64,000 bases of DNA, taken from Circinella umbellata (lineage: Eukaryota > Mucoromycota > Mucoromycetes > Mucorales > Lichtheimiaceae). A program made the translations under genes and the position numbers. The notes beneath the pieces were generated by a model. The model had not been told where the DNA came from. It worked only from the letters and a program-made list of their open reading frames with translations, and searched no databases. The stretch covers positions 47,352-111,351 of the forward strand of contig JAIWNF010000094.1 in the NCBI GenBank assembly GCA_025093555.1, in the 5' to 3' direction. This document shows positions 24,219 to 36,704 of the stretch, in pieces (the first letter of the stretch is position 1; every line of letters starts with the position of its first letter).

Positions 24219-25308
24219 ATGATAACAAAGTTTTATCACTCATTAATGTGTCTTGACCAAGAAAACTCTTGCTTCCATCCGTTCGAAAAACAGCTGTATG
24301 AAATCGTCACAAAGCAACACAAAACCAAGCAAGGATGTAAGCTTTTACCGTCATTGGCAAGAAAATGGTGCTCCAAGTTTTATGAAGTTATATCAAGTTC
24401 AAAGTTCCAAAAATCAAATTCAAGCAGAATGACCCGTGCTTTTGCAAATGAAGCAGGCGATCTGCATGAAAATAATCACCAAGATAACGAAGCAGATGAT
24501 GGCGATTATGAAGAACAAGACGAACAAGATATATTGCAGCCATTTGCTGGATTAATTCTACATGCGGTGCCTGTCTTTGACACATGGTCGGACAACTGGG
24601 TCCTTGAAAACACTTTTAAACAACAACATATAACTCTCCAACAATCAATATTCGAGATGGCGAATGACACATAGTAAATGATTCTTCAAGTTTATTAACA
24701 GATTATATCAAATCATATGCACCATCTGCAAGAAAAATATTCGGCATATTAGCCATTGAAGTGAAACCACCGAAAAAACGTTTTCAATGGTCAACTGCAA
24801 TCCGATTTTGTAAAAACGGGAAAAGAAATGAAGAGACATGCTGGATTCTTTGGTTGGTCAAGGTATTTACGATGGTGTTGTTGCTGATTTTATTATTGAG
24901 GATCACGAATCGAGATCATATACAATGGAGCTTGTAAACGAAGGTGTTTATTTGATGGTATAACGGCGTAAATGTGATTTATTACGATCACCTTATGATG
25001 CAAGTCACATTCCCCAACTTTACGAACATTTCGCTCAGATAAAAAGTTTATTATTGCCAACGATCCAAAAAATCAATCAGATTTCGACTCTTACCCATAT
25101 AATTTATCAAGTCTGGAAAGATAGAACAGGTTGGTTTCAACTGCTAGATCAAGTTAAACCAACTTCAAACAGGCTGGGTTCAAGTTTGACCACTTTGTTG
25201 GTTTACCCATTCATCGAAACAACGCGACCGCTACCTTTCACCCTCGAAAAACAAAGAAAAGAAAAAATTCTACGACGTAATGATGCTGATATTCCCTCAA
25301 ACGAATAA
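24219..25308 (+). pseudogene. Decayed member of an expanded mucoralean gene family
   Basis: Coding character runs along the plus strand across three frames. Frame one (24219-24674) gives a 151-residue piece with HAVPVFDTWSDNWVLENTF. Another frame then gives LAIEVKPPKKRFQWSTAIRF. A third gives MLDSLVGQGIYDGVVVADF, ESRSYTMELVNEGVYLMV and a stop, and resumes as the frame at 25054-25308. The order (an EVKPP motif, a DFVK..KEMK helix, a G(I/V)(V/E)...D-rich segment, then YTM.LV.EGVY.M) recalls a large family of uncharacterised proteins repeated in Mucorales genomes. At least two frameshifts and internal stops (near 24674 and 24961) break the frame. Its function is unknown; association with mobile DNA is possible but not shown. 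Confidence 0.7.
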
Positions 25309-25583
25309 TTTTTATTATCGCATTTACTACAATATCATACCAAAATCACTTTCACCCCGGCTACATACAACTTACTATACAACTAATAAATAGTACACCT
25401 TACACATTTCTTATTCTGTATATATATATATTAAACTCTAATTCTTTCTATCCATACTATGTAACAATACATTTAACAATTTAGCATCATTACATTACTG
25501 TGATACGTAATATCATGATGATGATACCATTTGAAGTATTTCCTTTTTGGTAAAAATAAAACCCCCACTTCTTTGGTTTTTTT

Positions 25584-25749
25584 TTAATATCTTGAAATAA
25601 CAAATACACAAAATACAAGTCCAAACGATGCAAGAATTCGCCATGTTGAATAATCCCGTTGTTCCACTCCAAGTAATCCACCATGATCAATAATACAAGC
25701 CATAATAACCTAATTAATTATATGGGGTGGGGGAAAGAGGTAACAAAGT

Positions 25750-25780
<31 letters not shown>

Positions 25781-26425
25781 AAAAAAAACTTTCTTAATGA
25801 CACAATGCTACTTGGAAGTATCGAAAGAACGAACAAAAAAAAAATAAATACCTGTGAACAAACAAAAATACTTAATGAAGTAGCAGCACCTAATTTCGGA
25901 ATGGCAATGAGATTGGCAAAAATATAATAAGCACCCATAATACCACCTATTTTCAACAACGAATATAAAATAAATAAATAAATCTTTTAGTATCGATGCA
26001 TGGATCTTGTTAAAAAAAAGTAGTACGTGTACTTACCTATCCAAACATATCCAGGAGCATGAAGTACAGTAGCATCAGGTAATGGTGTTCCTAGTGCTCC
26101 TGTATCAATCCCGAAAAATATTAAACAAATAACAAGACCCGATGCAAAAGACCAAACGGGTGCAAATGTTCGACCACCCTGTTTAGCTAGTTTTGAATTA
26201 CATCCTATAAGGGGAGGGGGGGAGCACAATAAAAAGGGTTATATAAAATTAACTTTTTCCATACACATATACACACACTCCCCCAATGATTTTTTTTTGG
26301 GGGGGAATAGATTAACTAATATATACACTAGAATATATAATACTACCAGCTTGTAATGACAATGCTGCACCTCCAGTGATAAGAAGAAACCCTGCAAATG
26401 CTATATTACTTAATAAATCGACCAT
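25584..26425 (-). CDS. DMT-superfamily YdcZ/DUF606 membrane protein
   Basis: A small integral membrane protein of the drug/metabolite transporter superfamily, a half-size form of the EamA-like fold. Its substrate is unknown. Four exons (26425-26347, 26204-26037, 25946-25852, 25709-25584) give 155 residues, about the normal length of this family. Family features: the N-terminal helix with GGAALSLQAGCNSKLAK (many members have a small-residue LQ..N..L motif), GGIMGAYYIFANLIAIPKLG, the AATSLSIFVCSQ segment, the ACIIDHGGLLGVEQR loop and a final hydrophobic helix. The family is common in bacteria and patchy in fungi, so ancient transfer is conceivable, but the introns and codon use are native. A poly-A tract lies in intron 3, at about 25750-25773. 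Confidence 0.88.
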
Positions 26426-26648
26426 GTTTGTAAATTATTTATGATATAATAGCTTGTTTCATTTGTTTCAGTTTGGATACGTAAGATAACAAAAAAAAAT
26501 CTTTCTGGTGAATTGAATGTATATGGAAATGGATTATGTAAAAAGAAAAAGAGAGAGAGAGAGAGAGAGAAAGAGGGAGGAAGTATTTTTTTTTTTTTTT
26601 TGAAAAAATGGATCCAATGAAGCCGAGAGGAATGAGTCACACACACAG

Positions 26649-26689
<41 letters not shown>

Positions 26690-27546
26690 ACCCACAATAT
26701 ACACACTATATATGTATTTCCTTGATCTCAACCTTTTTTCGTTGTCAATCTCCGTTTCTATTGTAATGTTTCACCAAGGTGAGAAATAAACTTATAAATG
26801 CGCAGCATAATGACACTTGATATATATTTTCCTTTTTGGCGTTAAAAATATGAATAGCTTTACCTATCCACTATGTTTATAATCTCATTTACTTAAATAC
26901 ACTTTTTCAAATACACACATTTTTTGTTCATTTTATTACTTTTTCAAATGTATTTCTGATTTTAAAGAATTGGGATCTGGGGGAGAAGTAGCCTCGTATA
27001 TAAAGGAAAAGATGTACAACGGGGGTAGGGGATTAAGATAAAGAAGTATAATAATAATATCAATTTCCTATGTGGGTTTTCCCTACAAGAACAATACTCT
27101 CTATACTTTTATATAAATTCCATTATTACTCAGTTATTTTGGTAGAGGGAACATTGTTGCTATGATGTTTTCCCTGATGTATAGTAGTGTATGATACGTG
27201 TTATGGAATCCTTGTTTGACACAACTCAACTAGATCATCCTAACCTCCATTACTATCATTCCTCTTTCACTTCCAATTTCTTTATCAAGATAGAGTCATT
27301 GACTGTTGTTGTTTATTTGTATATAAAGGTTTGTCCACTCTATGAATTAGGTTAAAAAAATCCCCCCTCTCTTCCAGCATAAATATATATACTTTTGCTT
27401 TGAATCTTTGATAACATCCATATACCAACTTGTGCATCAGATTATACATTTCGTGTTTTTTTGAAACAAACAAATTAACTGATATGGATATCAATTTTAT
27501 TATTATTTTATTTTATTGTGTGTTTGTGTGTATCGTTTATCTAAAT
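26426..27546. other. Intergenic with microsatellites
   Basis: Contains (GA)n near 26550-26572, a T-run, and CA/TA runs near 26638-26706. The region serves as the upstream side of the DMT gene and the downstream side of the GGWW protein gene, both on the minus strand. No further gene is seen. Confidence 0.6.
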
Positions 27547-28224
27547 TTATTGTTGTTGTTGATCTTTATATTGTTTGGCCCACTAAAAAAAAATAGAATA
27601 CATATAATTTCAGTTAATAAGACATTGAACGCATAATAAAAAGTTTCTTTAATAATAATAATTTACCATCATGGATGGAATCCAACGCTTAGGTTCTTGA
27701 TAACGTTTCTATTAAAATAAAAATAACACACCCCAAAAAAAAAGGTAAGATAACTTTTCATTTATATTATTATTATTTATTTCTTTTACCTCTTTTTGAG
27801 CGGAAACACTCCAGAGAGCACCAATGGTGACAACCATACCAAGAGCAGCAATAGCAGTATTGGATTTCCAAGTCTTTGGTTGAGACCACCAACCACCGGA
27901 AGGAACCCTAAAACAAAAATAGAATCCAAGAAAAAAAAATTCAATTAATAAATAAAAAAAAAGAAGAACTCTCTCTTTTCTCAATTAATTATAAAAGACA
28001 TTTACCAGACGTCTTTAGGATAAGGATATCGGCTAACAGCACCCTATTTATTTATTTCAAAAAAAAAAGTGTGGATTTTTCATTTTTATTAATAATTTGG
28101 ATTGGGGAAACGTGTTATGGGTCTTTCATTTATAAAATTATCTTCAACATAGTGTTTCGTATCTATAAAGGAAAACGGTCGTTTCTGTTTTTTTTTCGTA
28201 TTCAAATGAATTTATCATTACCAT
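27547..28224 (-). CDS. Small conserved fungal membrane protein with GGWW motif
   Basis: Exons at 28043-28006, 27907-27790, 27708-27667 and 27582-27547 join in phase. They give a peptide with SRYPYPKDVW, VPSGGWWSQPKTWK, a single membrane helix (TAIAALGMVVTIGALWSVSA), QEPKRWIPSMMWAKQYK and a QQQQ end. The phase leaves room for a first exon consisting only of the ATG (28224-28222) directly followed by a GTAATG donor, giving 78 residues. That first exon is the weakest part of the model. A PYPK..W..GGWW start, one membrane span and an IPSMMWAKQ end are features I associate with short fungal proteins, probably of the mitochondrial inner membrane. I do not know an established function. The body of the gene is well supported by four consistent splice junctions. 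Confidence 0.75.
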
Positions 28225-28442
28225 TGTTATTTATTATTATTATTATTTTGGTTGAGTAAAACTAAGAAACAATTTTCTAAAAAAGTGAGCGGGGTTTTTT
28301 TCCCTTTTCCTTTCGGGTGACGTGTGATCTCTCTCTCTCTCTTTGCTAAAACGTGCAATAAACGAGGGGAAAAGAATGGGCTAATATTCAATATTATTTT
28401 ATTTATTTTTGAAAAGATGAAAAAAAAATAACACCCCTCCAG

Positions 28443-30675
28443 TTAGATTACTAAATCTTCATCTGCCCAAAGTTTAAAAGTTCGATCAAATCCACAAGAA
28501 GCAAGATATCGACCATCTAAAAAAAAAGAGGATATTAGATAGATACTACAAAAGGACGGCTTTTTTTTTTAAAATAGATAATAGATATTTTTTTTATTAC
28601 CTTCAGATATATCAATACCCATGACTTTACTTTCATGACCTTCCATACTTTTAATTAATCGAAAATCATCACCGGACCAAATTTTAACACATCCATCATA
28701 GCCTGTTGTACCTAAATAATATCCATCTTTACTATATTTGATATCGGATACTAATGATTGATGGGCTGAAATAGTATAAATATTTCGTAAAGTGCGCATA
28801 TCCCAAATTTTAACTGTATTATCTGCACTTGCTGTAGCTAATTGATAACCATTCGATGACCAATCTAATCCAAGAATATCTTTTACATGTCCTTCACATG
28901 TCATTGCCGATCTTCCAGTTCGAGTATCCCAAACACGACCTACACAATCCAAACCACTAATCATTTTTTTTGTTTTTAAGAGATAAAAAAGATAAAAAGA
29001 TATGAATATACATGTGTGAATCGCAAAATAAAATAAAAAAAAACTAAACCGTATTTACCCAGTAGCAACAAGACTACCATCACATTGAAATGCGATTGCA
29101 TAAACTTCTCTTGAATGACCTTCTTGAAGTAATAATTCATTTTGTTTTTCTATATCCCATAATCTCCATGTTCCATCAAATCCTGCACTTCCTAAATATT
29201 TTCCAGATGGATGAAAAGCAATACGAGATACACGTCCTACATGACCTGTTAAAGTAGATAAGGGTGTTTCTCTAAAATAGTATACAATAATTTTTCAAAT
29301 GATTAATATTCCATCCCTCTCCAAATTCAACATTCCATCCACACTATTTATATATACTTTACTTGTCTAAACTCCATAAATGAATAAATGAATCTGCTCC
29401 ACTTGTTACAAAATTCATTACACTTTTATCTAAACTTTTTGTTGATTCTGGATGAAATGCAATTCCACCAATTCGATCAGTATGTCCTTTAAATGTCATT
29501 TTTTCTTCGCCTTGGGGTACAGACCATAGTTTTAAACCACCCGACCAAGCACCCGTGACAATCATAGATGCATCCGGTGTAAATGCACATTGAGCGACTG
29601 GACGTTCATCAGCAATTTGTGATGCCCAGTTGGTATAATTCTAGATATATATATAAATTGATCATCATTATTATTATTATTTTGTCAATAATATAGTAAT
29701 CTAAAGAAACAAACCTTGAGTTTTGAATGTAATTCTTTACGACTTGCTTTCACTTGTGCTAATGGAATATCTACTTGTTCATTTTGTTTTTGTATCCTTG
29801 CTCTTGCTCTAATAATTATAATTATTAATAAATGGAAAGGGAGGGAAAAGGCGGGGGAGGGGTTTGTTTTATTAAAAAGAAAAAAAAAACACATGAAACG
29901 AACCGTGGTAAAGAATAATTTGTAATCCATCTTCGTGCTTCTAATAATTCTTCTGATCCAGGTGTAAAAAACTCTTCTTCTTTCTATATAAAAAAGTATT
30001 AATATATGTATGTCTGAATCCGACTCCTTTCAACCAAAATATAAAAAAAACCAAACCTCTTCTTCTTCACTATCTGATTCTGAAAGAATTTCTTTTCCTT
30101 CTTGAACTGATAATAAATATCTTAAACGTGATCGTCGATCATCTGGCTATATTTATAAAAACTTTTTTAGTGAGTACAACAATAGGATACTATCTTTTAT
30201 ATTTATATAATTGTTATTTTGGTACATACCCCTTCACCAAAAAGACATTGGGGTTCACCTAATTCTCGAAGTCTTATACGAACACGTGCATCGTCTGTAG
30301 GGACTGCAATTTGACGTGCCCGTTTTCGTCGTTCAAATTCTTCAAGAATTTCTTTATCTGCTTGTCTTGCTTGTAAAGACGATTCGGACATGTCAAGATC
30401 GGTCGCATCAGCTATAATAATAATAATAATCCTTTCTCTCCATTAATATCTTTAATAGATCCGGGGGGGGGAACTCGCCCTTTTCTATGCATGTTTATCA
30501 ATTCCAAAAAAAAAAAAAAAACTAGTTATATATATTAACCTAAAGAATCGAGATCAATACTTCCAGGTGCTAAACTTGGAATACCATCTTCATTTATTTT
30601 TAATCGTTTTGCATTCTCTTGTTCATCTAAAGCACCAAAATGAACGCGTGGTTTTGTTTTTAATTTATCTTCCAT
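28443..30675 (-). CDS. PRP4: U4/U6 snRNP protein Prp4 (WD40)
   Basis: A spliceosome component that stabilises the U4/U6-U5 tri-snRNP. Nine exons (30675-30540, 30411-30230, 30146-30057, 29983-29904, 29808-29715, 29640-29363, 29271-29059, 28956-28601, 28516-28443) give 500 residues, close to the family length. The N-terminal third has the Prp4-type splicing-factor motif with [18 protein letters not shown]. This is followed by an acidic stretch and a helical segment, then seven WD40 repeats with clear GH...WD spacing ([68 protein letters not shown]). The order N-terminal motif then WD40 is diagnostic. All introns are short GT-AG. It is divergent from the acyl-CoA ligase gene. Confidence 0.95.
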
Positions 30676-31289
30676 TTTTTTTCCCTTTGAAAAGTATGTA
30701 TTGTTGTTGCTGTTGTTGTACTTTTTTTTTTTAGAAAAGAGGTGTTTGTATAGTAATAATGGTGAGAGTTCGTTAAAATCAAAAGAGATCTATGTTGCCC
30801 AACCTTTTTTGGGTTACAAAAAAAAAAAAGCAAAAGCAAAAAAAAATATATAATTCACCTTTTTTCCCCCCGACAAATGAACATAACGAGACCAAGTTTT
30901 TTTTTTTTTGGCATTTAGATTATTATAAAAGCTTTATAGCGTAATGTTTATATATGGTTTTTGTTAAAATACAACATACTCTATAGTTATGAGTTGTATC
31001 GATATCTCACACGAACATAAAAGATGTATATACTGTATATATATATATATATATAAATGCTTTTAAGTGTATACAATCAAACGATTTCTATGGTCCGGAT
31101 GTATCGGAACAAGTCAAAAAAAGCCTGGGAGTCTTTAAGCACTCATATTAACTAACTTAATTCGCACACAAGCTTTTTTCCCTCTTTGATTATATATAGT
31201 CCATCTTTTCCTTTTCTCTCTCTCTCTCTCTCTCTCTTTCATCTTCTCTTCTCTTTCTTCTCTATATAGCTTTTTTTTATATTAAAGAA
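30676..31289. promoter_or_regulatory. Divergent promoter region, PRP4 and acyl-CoA ligase
   Basis: Contains a (TA)n run near 31030-31056 and a (CT)n run at about 31217-31239, 50 bases before the ligase ATG. Pyrimidine tracts of this kind precede several genes in this window. Promoter role is inferred from position. Confidence 0.45.
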
Positions 31290-33893
31290 ATGGTTATCTA
31301 TAAATCAACTAAATATAATTCAATTGAACCTTTACCTGAATTGGATTTATATACGTTTCTTTTTAAACCAAATGAATTTAATACAAAATTTCCTAAAGAT
31401 CGTAAAGTAGTAATTGATGGATATACAAATAATTTTCTAACGCATGATCAAATACGTGATTTATCCAGTCGTATGGCGAGTGGATGGGTTCATCATGTTG
31501 GATTAAAAAAAGGAGACATTGTGGCTTCTTTTGCTCCCAATCAATATGATCATATTGTTGTCTATCTTTCACTTTTGGCTGCAAAATGTACTGTCACACC
31601 TGGGTACGTATCTTGTGTATTATAATAAAATAGTTTGTAAAAAAGTACGTACTAAGTTATTTATTATATTATTAGTAACCCAATGTATACAGAAGGTAAA
31701 GTTACAGACAACAATTTTTATCCTTTTTTTTTCCCACACACACATAAAATATTCATGAGTTTTTTACCCCGGATTTTATATAGCGGAATTCTTACATCAA
31801 ATCTCTAATTCTGGTGCTAAAGCTCTTGTCACTGTTCCTGAATTATTACCTGTATTACTTAAAGTATGCAATCAAGTGGGTATTCCTGAAAACAAGATTT
31901 TTATGTATGGAAAAAAAGATTATAAACAATTTAAATCTGTTTATTCCATCATGGCATTCTCTCAACTCCAACCACCTATTGAATATCCTATTCAAGGATT
32001 AAATTCCAAAGAAGATATTGCTTTTATTTGTTATTCATCAGGAACTACTGGATTAGCCAAGGCAAGTATATATATATATATTAAACCTGTACTATACTGT
32101 AGTGACATGCTTTCCATGTCCATTGTTTATCTTATACAGAATTATATGATATAGGGAGTCATGTTAACCCATCAAAATTTTATTGCTCAAGCTTTGATTA
32201 CCATGGAAACAGATAAACATGCTCATAATGAACATGATAAATCGTTATGTTTCTTACCTTTATATCATATTTATGGATTAACTGTACTTTGTTTCAATGC
32301 ATTCTATAAATTATTACCTGTGGTTATTATTCCACGCTTTGAATTAAAAACATATTTGGAATTAATTCAAAAACATCGTATTACTCTTCTTAGTATTGTT
32401 CCGCCTGTGGGTACGTAAAAGTATTTTATTTTTCTTTTTAGGGGGGGGGGTACACAGTATACATTTACGTACGTGAAGAGAAATGTAAAAATACTAAAAA
32501 CTTATTGATATCTCTCTCTTTTTTTTGATTATCATATAAATAGCTGTTCAACTTTCCAAAGATCCATTAGTTTTGAATTATGATTTATCTTCTGTTCGTA
32601 TTATTCAATGTGGCGCTGCTCCTCTCGGTAAAGAACATACAGATAATTTATTAACAAGAATTCCAGGTTATTTAATTCAATCGTACGTTTTTTTTTTCAT
32701 GTTTTGTATATATATATATATATTTATATTTCCACCTGTTTATTAACGATATATATTTATATGTAATACGTATAGTTATGGAATGACAGAAACTACAAGT
32801 GGTTTGTATATCATTTATAATAAATAGTGAATGAGAACATGAGAACCTATAAATCGTTATATATACTGAAAAATTATATATATATATCGCTTTTTTTTTT
32901 AACTTTTTTTTATTTTACTTTAGCTGTTGTACAATCCGGATATGATGGTACTGCCATTGGTAAGGTTATTTATGTTATATATATATATATATGATTGGAT
33001 TGGGATTGGATAATTAAAAAAAAATGGATTTGTTATTTTCTTTAGGTTCAGTAGGTATTGTCTGTCCTAGTGTTGAATGTAAAATTGTAGACGATCAAGG
33101 GAATGGTATGTCATTATTATATTAGTTACTTTGTACGTACGTAAAAATAATAATTATTTATTTTTTAAAAAAAAAATAGAACTTGGAGATGATCAAGAAG
33201 GCGAGATATTAATTAGAGGACCCTCTATTATGAAGGTATAGTAAAATAAATCCAATTTATTCGTTTATTAACTACGTAAATAAAAAATACCTAAATTTTA
33301 TAAATTTTTCTTTATAGGGTTATTATAATAATCCTGAAGCCAATGCAAAAACATTTGTGAAAGGAGGATGGTTAAGAACAGGCGACGTGATTAAATTTGA
33401 TAGTACGAAACAAGAATTTTTTGTCATGGATCGATTAAAGGAATTAATTAAAGTCAAAGGGTTTCAAGGTAATAAGCTAGTTGAATGATGTAAAAAAATA
33501 TTTGATAGAGAACAAAACGATTCATGTTTTTATATATCTATATATATAGTTGCACCAGCCGAACTTGAATCGTTATTACTTAGTATACCTGAAGTCAATG
33601 ATTGTTGTGTGATTGGTGTCTATCATTCCGATGAAGCTACTGAATATCCAAGAGCTTATATTGTACCGGCCCCTCATATTCAACCCACATCCCTAGTGGA
33701 TGGAACACTTTCAAAGCTTATTATGGATTATGTAGCTAAAAATGTAACAAGTTATAAAAAATTACGTGGAGGTGTTCGATTTCTTGATACGATTCCTAAA
33801 AGTCCTAGTGGCAAGATCTTGAGAAGACGTGTGAGAGACATGGCTAAAGAAGAAGAGCATACAAAAACAACAAAAACGATGGCTAAATTGTAG
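31290..33893 (+). CDS. Peroxisomal 4-coumarate/acyl-CoA ligase-like enzyme (ANL superfamily)
   Basis: Activates a carboxylic acid to its CoA thioester through an acyl-adenylate. Eleven exons (31290-31603, 31676-31695, 31784-32061, 32155-32410, 32544-32682, 32776-32801, 32924-32959, 33046-33105, 33180-33235, 33318-33468, 33550-33893) give 559 residues. Motifs in order: the P-loop [18 protein letters not shown] near residue 195, [21 protein letters not shown] near 335, [28 protein letters not shown] and the catalytic lysine motif [12 protein letters not shown]. The C-terminal tripeptide AKL is a type 1 peroxisomal targeting signal. Intron 3 (32062-32154) has a GC donor (AAG/GCAAGT), confirmed by phase inside the P-loop. 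The substrate is not deducible; plant-type 4CL, fatty acid and luciferase-like members share these motifs. Confidence 0.94.
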
Positions 33894-34168
33894 AAAAATA
33901 AATAAATTATCTATCTATCTATTATTATTAGGGGAATCTAGTGAGTGAGTTGCTTGGTTTGGGGGGGAGGAAATCCCTATTACCAAATCGGGAGACAAAA
34001 AAAAAACTACACAGAGAAAAATTTTTTGTTTGGGAAAAAGAGAAAAAGAGAGAGAGGTAGGTTTGGGAGCGGGAATGAATATAGTATTATGAATAGTTGA
34101 TAATTTTTTTTGTTCCTTCTCTTTCTTTCCCTCCGTGTTTAATCACTAAAAAAAAAAAATCAACAACC
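33894..34168. other. Short spacer before uS14
   Basis: Low-complexity 3' UTR of the ligase and pyrimidine-rich leader of the ribosomal protein gene. No gene is seen. Confidence 0.5.
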
Positions 34169-34583
34169 ATGGCCCACGATAATGTCTGGAACTCTCGTCC
34201 CCGCCAATTTGGCAAGGGCTCTCGTCAATGGTATTAACAACACCTGCTTACACAACACAATCAGCGAAAACAAAAAAATTATAAAAAAAAAAATCTTGAA
34301 TGGCTTATACATTTATTTATTTTTAATTTATTTATATTAATTGGGGGACGTCCATTGAAAAAATAATATAGTCGCGTTTGCGCTCACCGTGCTGCTTTGA
34401 TCCGCAAGTACAACTTGAACATTTGTCGTCAATGTTTCCGTGAATATGCCAATGACATTGGTTTCCACAAGGTAAAAAAAAAAATATTAATTGGGGGGGG
34501 GATGGATAATAATAGTAATGATATAAAAAAAAAAAAGAAAACTAATTAATTCTTTTATAATAATAATAATTTAGTACCGTTAA
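34169..34583 (+). CDS. RPS29: 40S ribosomal protein uS14 (RPS29)
   Basis: A small zinc-binding protein of the 40S head. Three exons (34169-34230, 34372-34471, 34575-34583) give 56 residues, the standard eukaryotic length. [20 protein letters not shown] is followed by the zinc-finger pair CRVC and CRQC with IRKYNLNI between, then DIGFHKYR. The first Cys codon is split by intron 1. The last exon encodes only Tyr-Arg and the stop. Codon use (CGC, AAG, GTC, ATC) is more GC-ending than in neighbouring genes, as expected of a highly expressed gene. Confidence 0.95.
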
Positions 34584-35310
34584 AAAAAAAACAAATTGAA
34601 CCAGTGTTCATTGAGGAGGAGGGGGGTTTTTATATATATTTGATTTTATTATTTTCCTCCAACTTCTTTTTACTCTTCTTTTTCCAGACTTTTGTCCATC
34701 GGGCGCATCTTGTAACCAAAAAAAAAAAAAAAATCTATAACTCTTTTTTTTTTCTCTTCTTCTCTTTTCTATTATTATTATTATTTACGGTATAACAAAT
34801 AAAGAAAAAAAAAACAGAAAGAGAGAAAAAAAAAAAACAAAACAAAAAAGTTAATATTATATATTGGCAAAGGGGAGGGGAAAGGGAAGAGAGGCTTGTA
34901 TTATTTATCTATTATGAAAGGAATGAAATTGATATTATACAGAATATGAGGAGGGAGAGAGTTTTTTTTGTTGTTGTGTTATATACGTTGAAGAAGAGTT
35001 AGGGTTAAAAAGTGTTTTTGGGAGAGAGTCAAGAGAGAAGGGAGAGAGAGAGTAAAGTGTTATATAATTTGGGCGAAATAATAAATGAAAGGATTTTCTT
35101 TTAAGGAGTACTTTATTTTATATGTGTTTTTTTTTAAAAAAGAAATCATGTAGGTATATATAAAGTAAAGAAAAGAAAGAAAGAAGGGTTGTTGTGTCTT
35201 CCCTTTTCTTTTATTATTATTATTATTTTACCATATCCCAATTCCATTCCTTTTTATAAGAATACCCTTTCCATTCATTTCATCCTCTTTAGTTAGTCTT
35301 CCGGTATTAA
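34584..35310. other. Intergenic, uS14 to SHO1
   Basis: A and T homopolymers, GA-rich blocks (34880-35060) and ATT runs. No gene is seen. The GA-rich part lies in the likely SHO1 promoter. Confidence 0.5.
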
Positions 35311-36704
35311 ATGAATTTCAATATATCACACGTTACATCGAATCCAATCATTTTATGTTCCACTGTATTAGCTGGTGTAAGTGATATATAATAGAATGGA
35401 TCATCAATAACTTACTAATTATTACTCTATTAGATTGGATGGTTACTTACATTTATTGCAGCATGTGTAACTCATCTTCATGGAGCTAGTTGGTGGATTG
35501 TTATTTATGAATTTGGTTTAATGATGATTATTTATTTAGTACTCAAAAAATCCATGTTCAATGAATATCAATTACTGGTAACTATTTTAATAAAAAAGAA
35601 GCACTCTATATCTATCTATCTATTGACCTTCATTCATCTTTTTTTTTTTAGTTACTTATATTACTTGCCATTAGTATTGCAATGCTTACTCAACTTATTG
35701 AAATGTTTATGAACCGTACAGATCAAGGATCTCATGCGGGAGCAGCAGGTGGATGTATGCTTGTCATTATGCAGGTAAAAAACTACAACAAACAAACAAA
35801 CAAACAATAAGAATATGAATCATTTAAACTAAAAATGAATATTATAGTATTTGTGGGTATTCATTTTTGGTAGTACTGAACAATCGGCTATCGTTTGTTC
35901 AATCTATGGTATGCAGCATTCAACACCTTTGGCATCACAAACCCAATTTTCCAATAGTTCGTATCGTAGTAATATAGGTGGATCCTTACGTAGTATAGGT
36001 ACAGCATCTTCTTATCGTGCTCAAAGAATTCAAAGACAACAAGAACGACAACAAAAACAATTTTCTGAAAAACAACAAATGCAACAAAGAGAATTATCAT
36101 TACGTAGTAATAATGCAACATCTCAGAAAAAGAATTCGCGTAGTGTTTCTACATCCAATGTTTCAGATGTTAATAATAATAATACAGAGGCAACTAGTAC
36201 ATTAAATGTTATTAATCCACCTTTAACACCATCTGAAGTTCCAGCAACACCTACTTCGATAGCACCTACTTTGAGTGTTTTACCAACGAATAATGATAAT
36301 AATAATAATAATAATACTAGTACATTAACAGCATCTACAACGACAGTATTAAAAAAGAACAATGTAAAAGCATTACATGCATGTAAGTTGTTTTTTTTTA
36401 ATTAAAATTAATATAAAGTTTTAGATCATTTTACTACTATTATGTAGGTAGATACTTTTTATTTAATAACTGAATAATAATAAAATAGATCGAGCCAATC
36501 TTGAAGATCCTAATGAACTTTCTTTTGAAAAACATGAAGTTCTTGAAATCTTAGATAAACGTGGTAATTGGTGGCAGGCAAAGAAAAAGGATGGTTCTAT
36601 AGGAATAGTTCCAAGTAATTATGTAAGTTTTTTTTTTGCTTATTTTATTTTGTTAATAGCAATCAACTAATTTATATTATTAATTTATTTAGTTTGCTGC
36701 CTAA
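35311..36704 (+). CDS. SHO1: Osmosensor Sho1 (four-TM, SH3)
   Basis: A plasma-membrane adaptor of the HOG osmostress MAP-kinase pathway. Six exons (35311-35376, 35434-35577, 35652-35774, 35848-36382, 36489-36622, 36693-36704) give 337 residues. Residues 1-125 form four membrane helices ([74 protein letters not shown]). A long cytoplasmic Ser/Thr/Asn/Gln-rich linker follows. The C-terminal SH3 domain ([38 protein letters not shown]) ends in FAA. Four TM helices plus a terminal SH3 is specific to Sho1. The SH3 start is atypical: ALHAYRA stands where ALYPYDA is usual. The last exon is only 12 bases including the stop. Confidence 0.93.
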
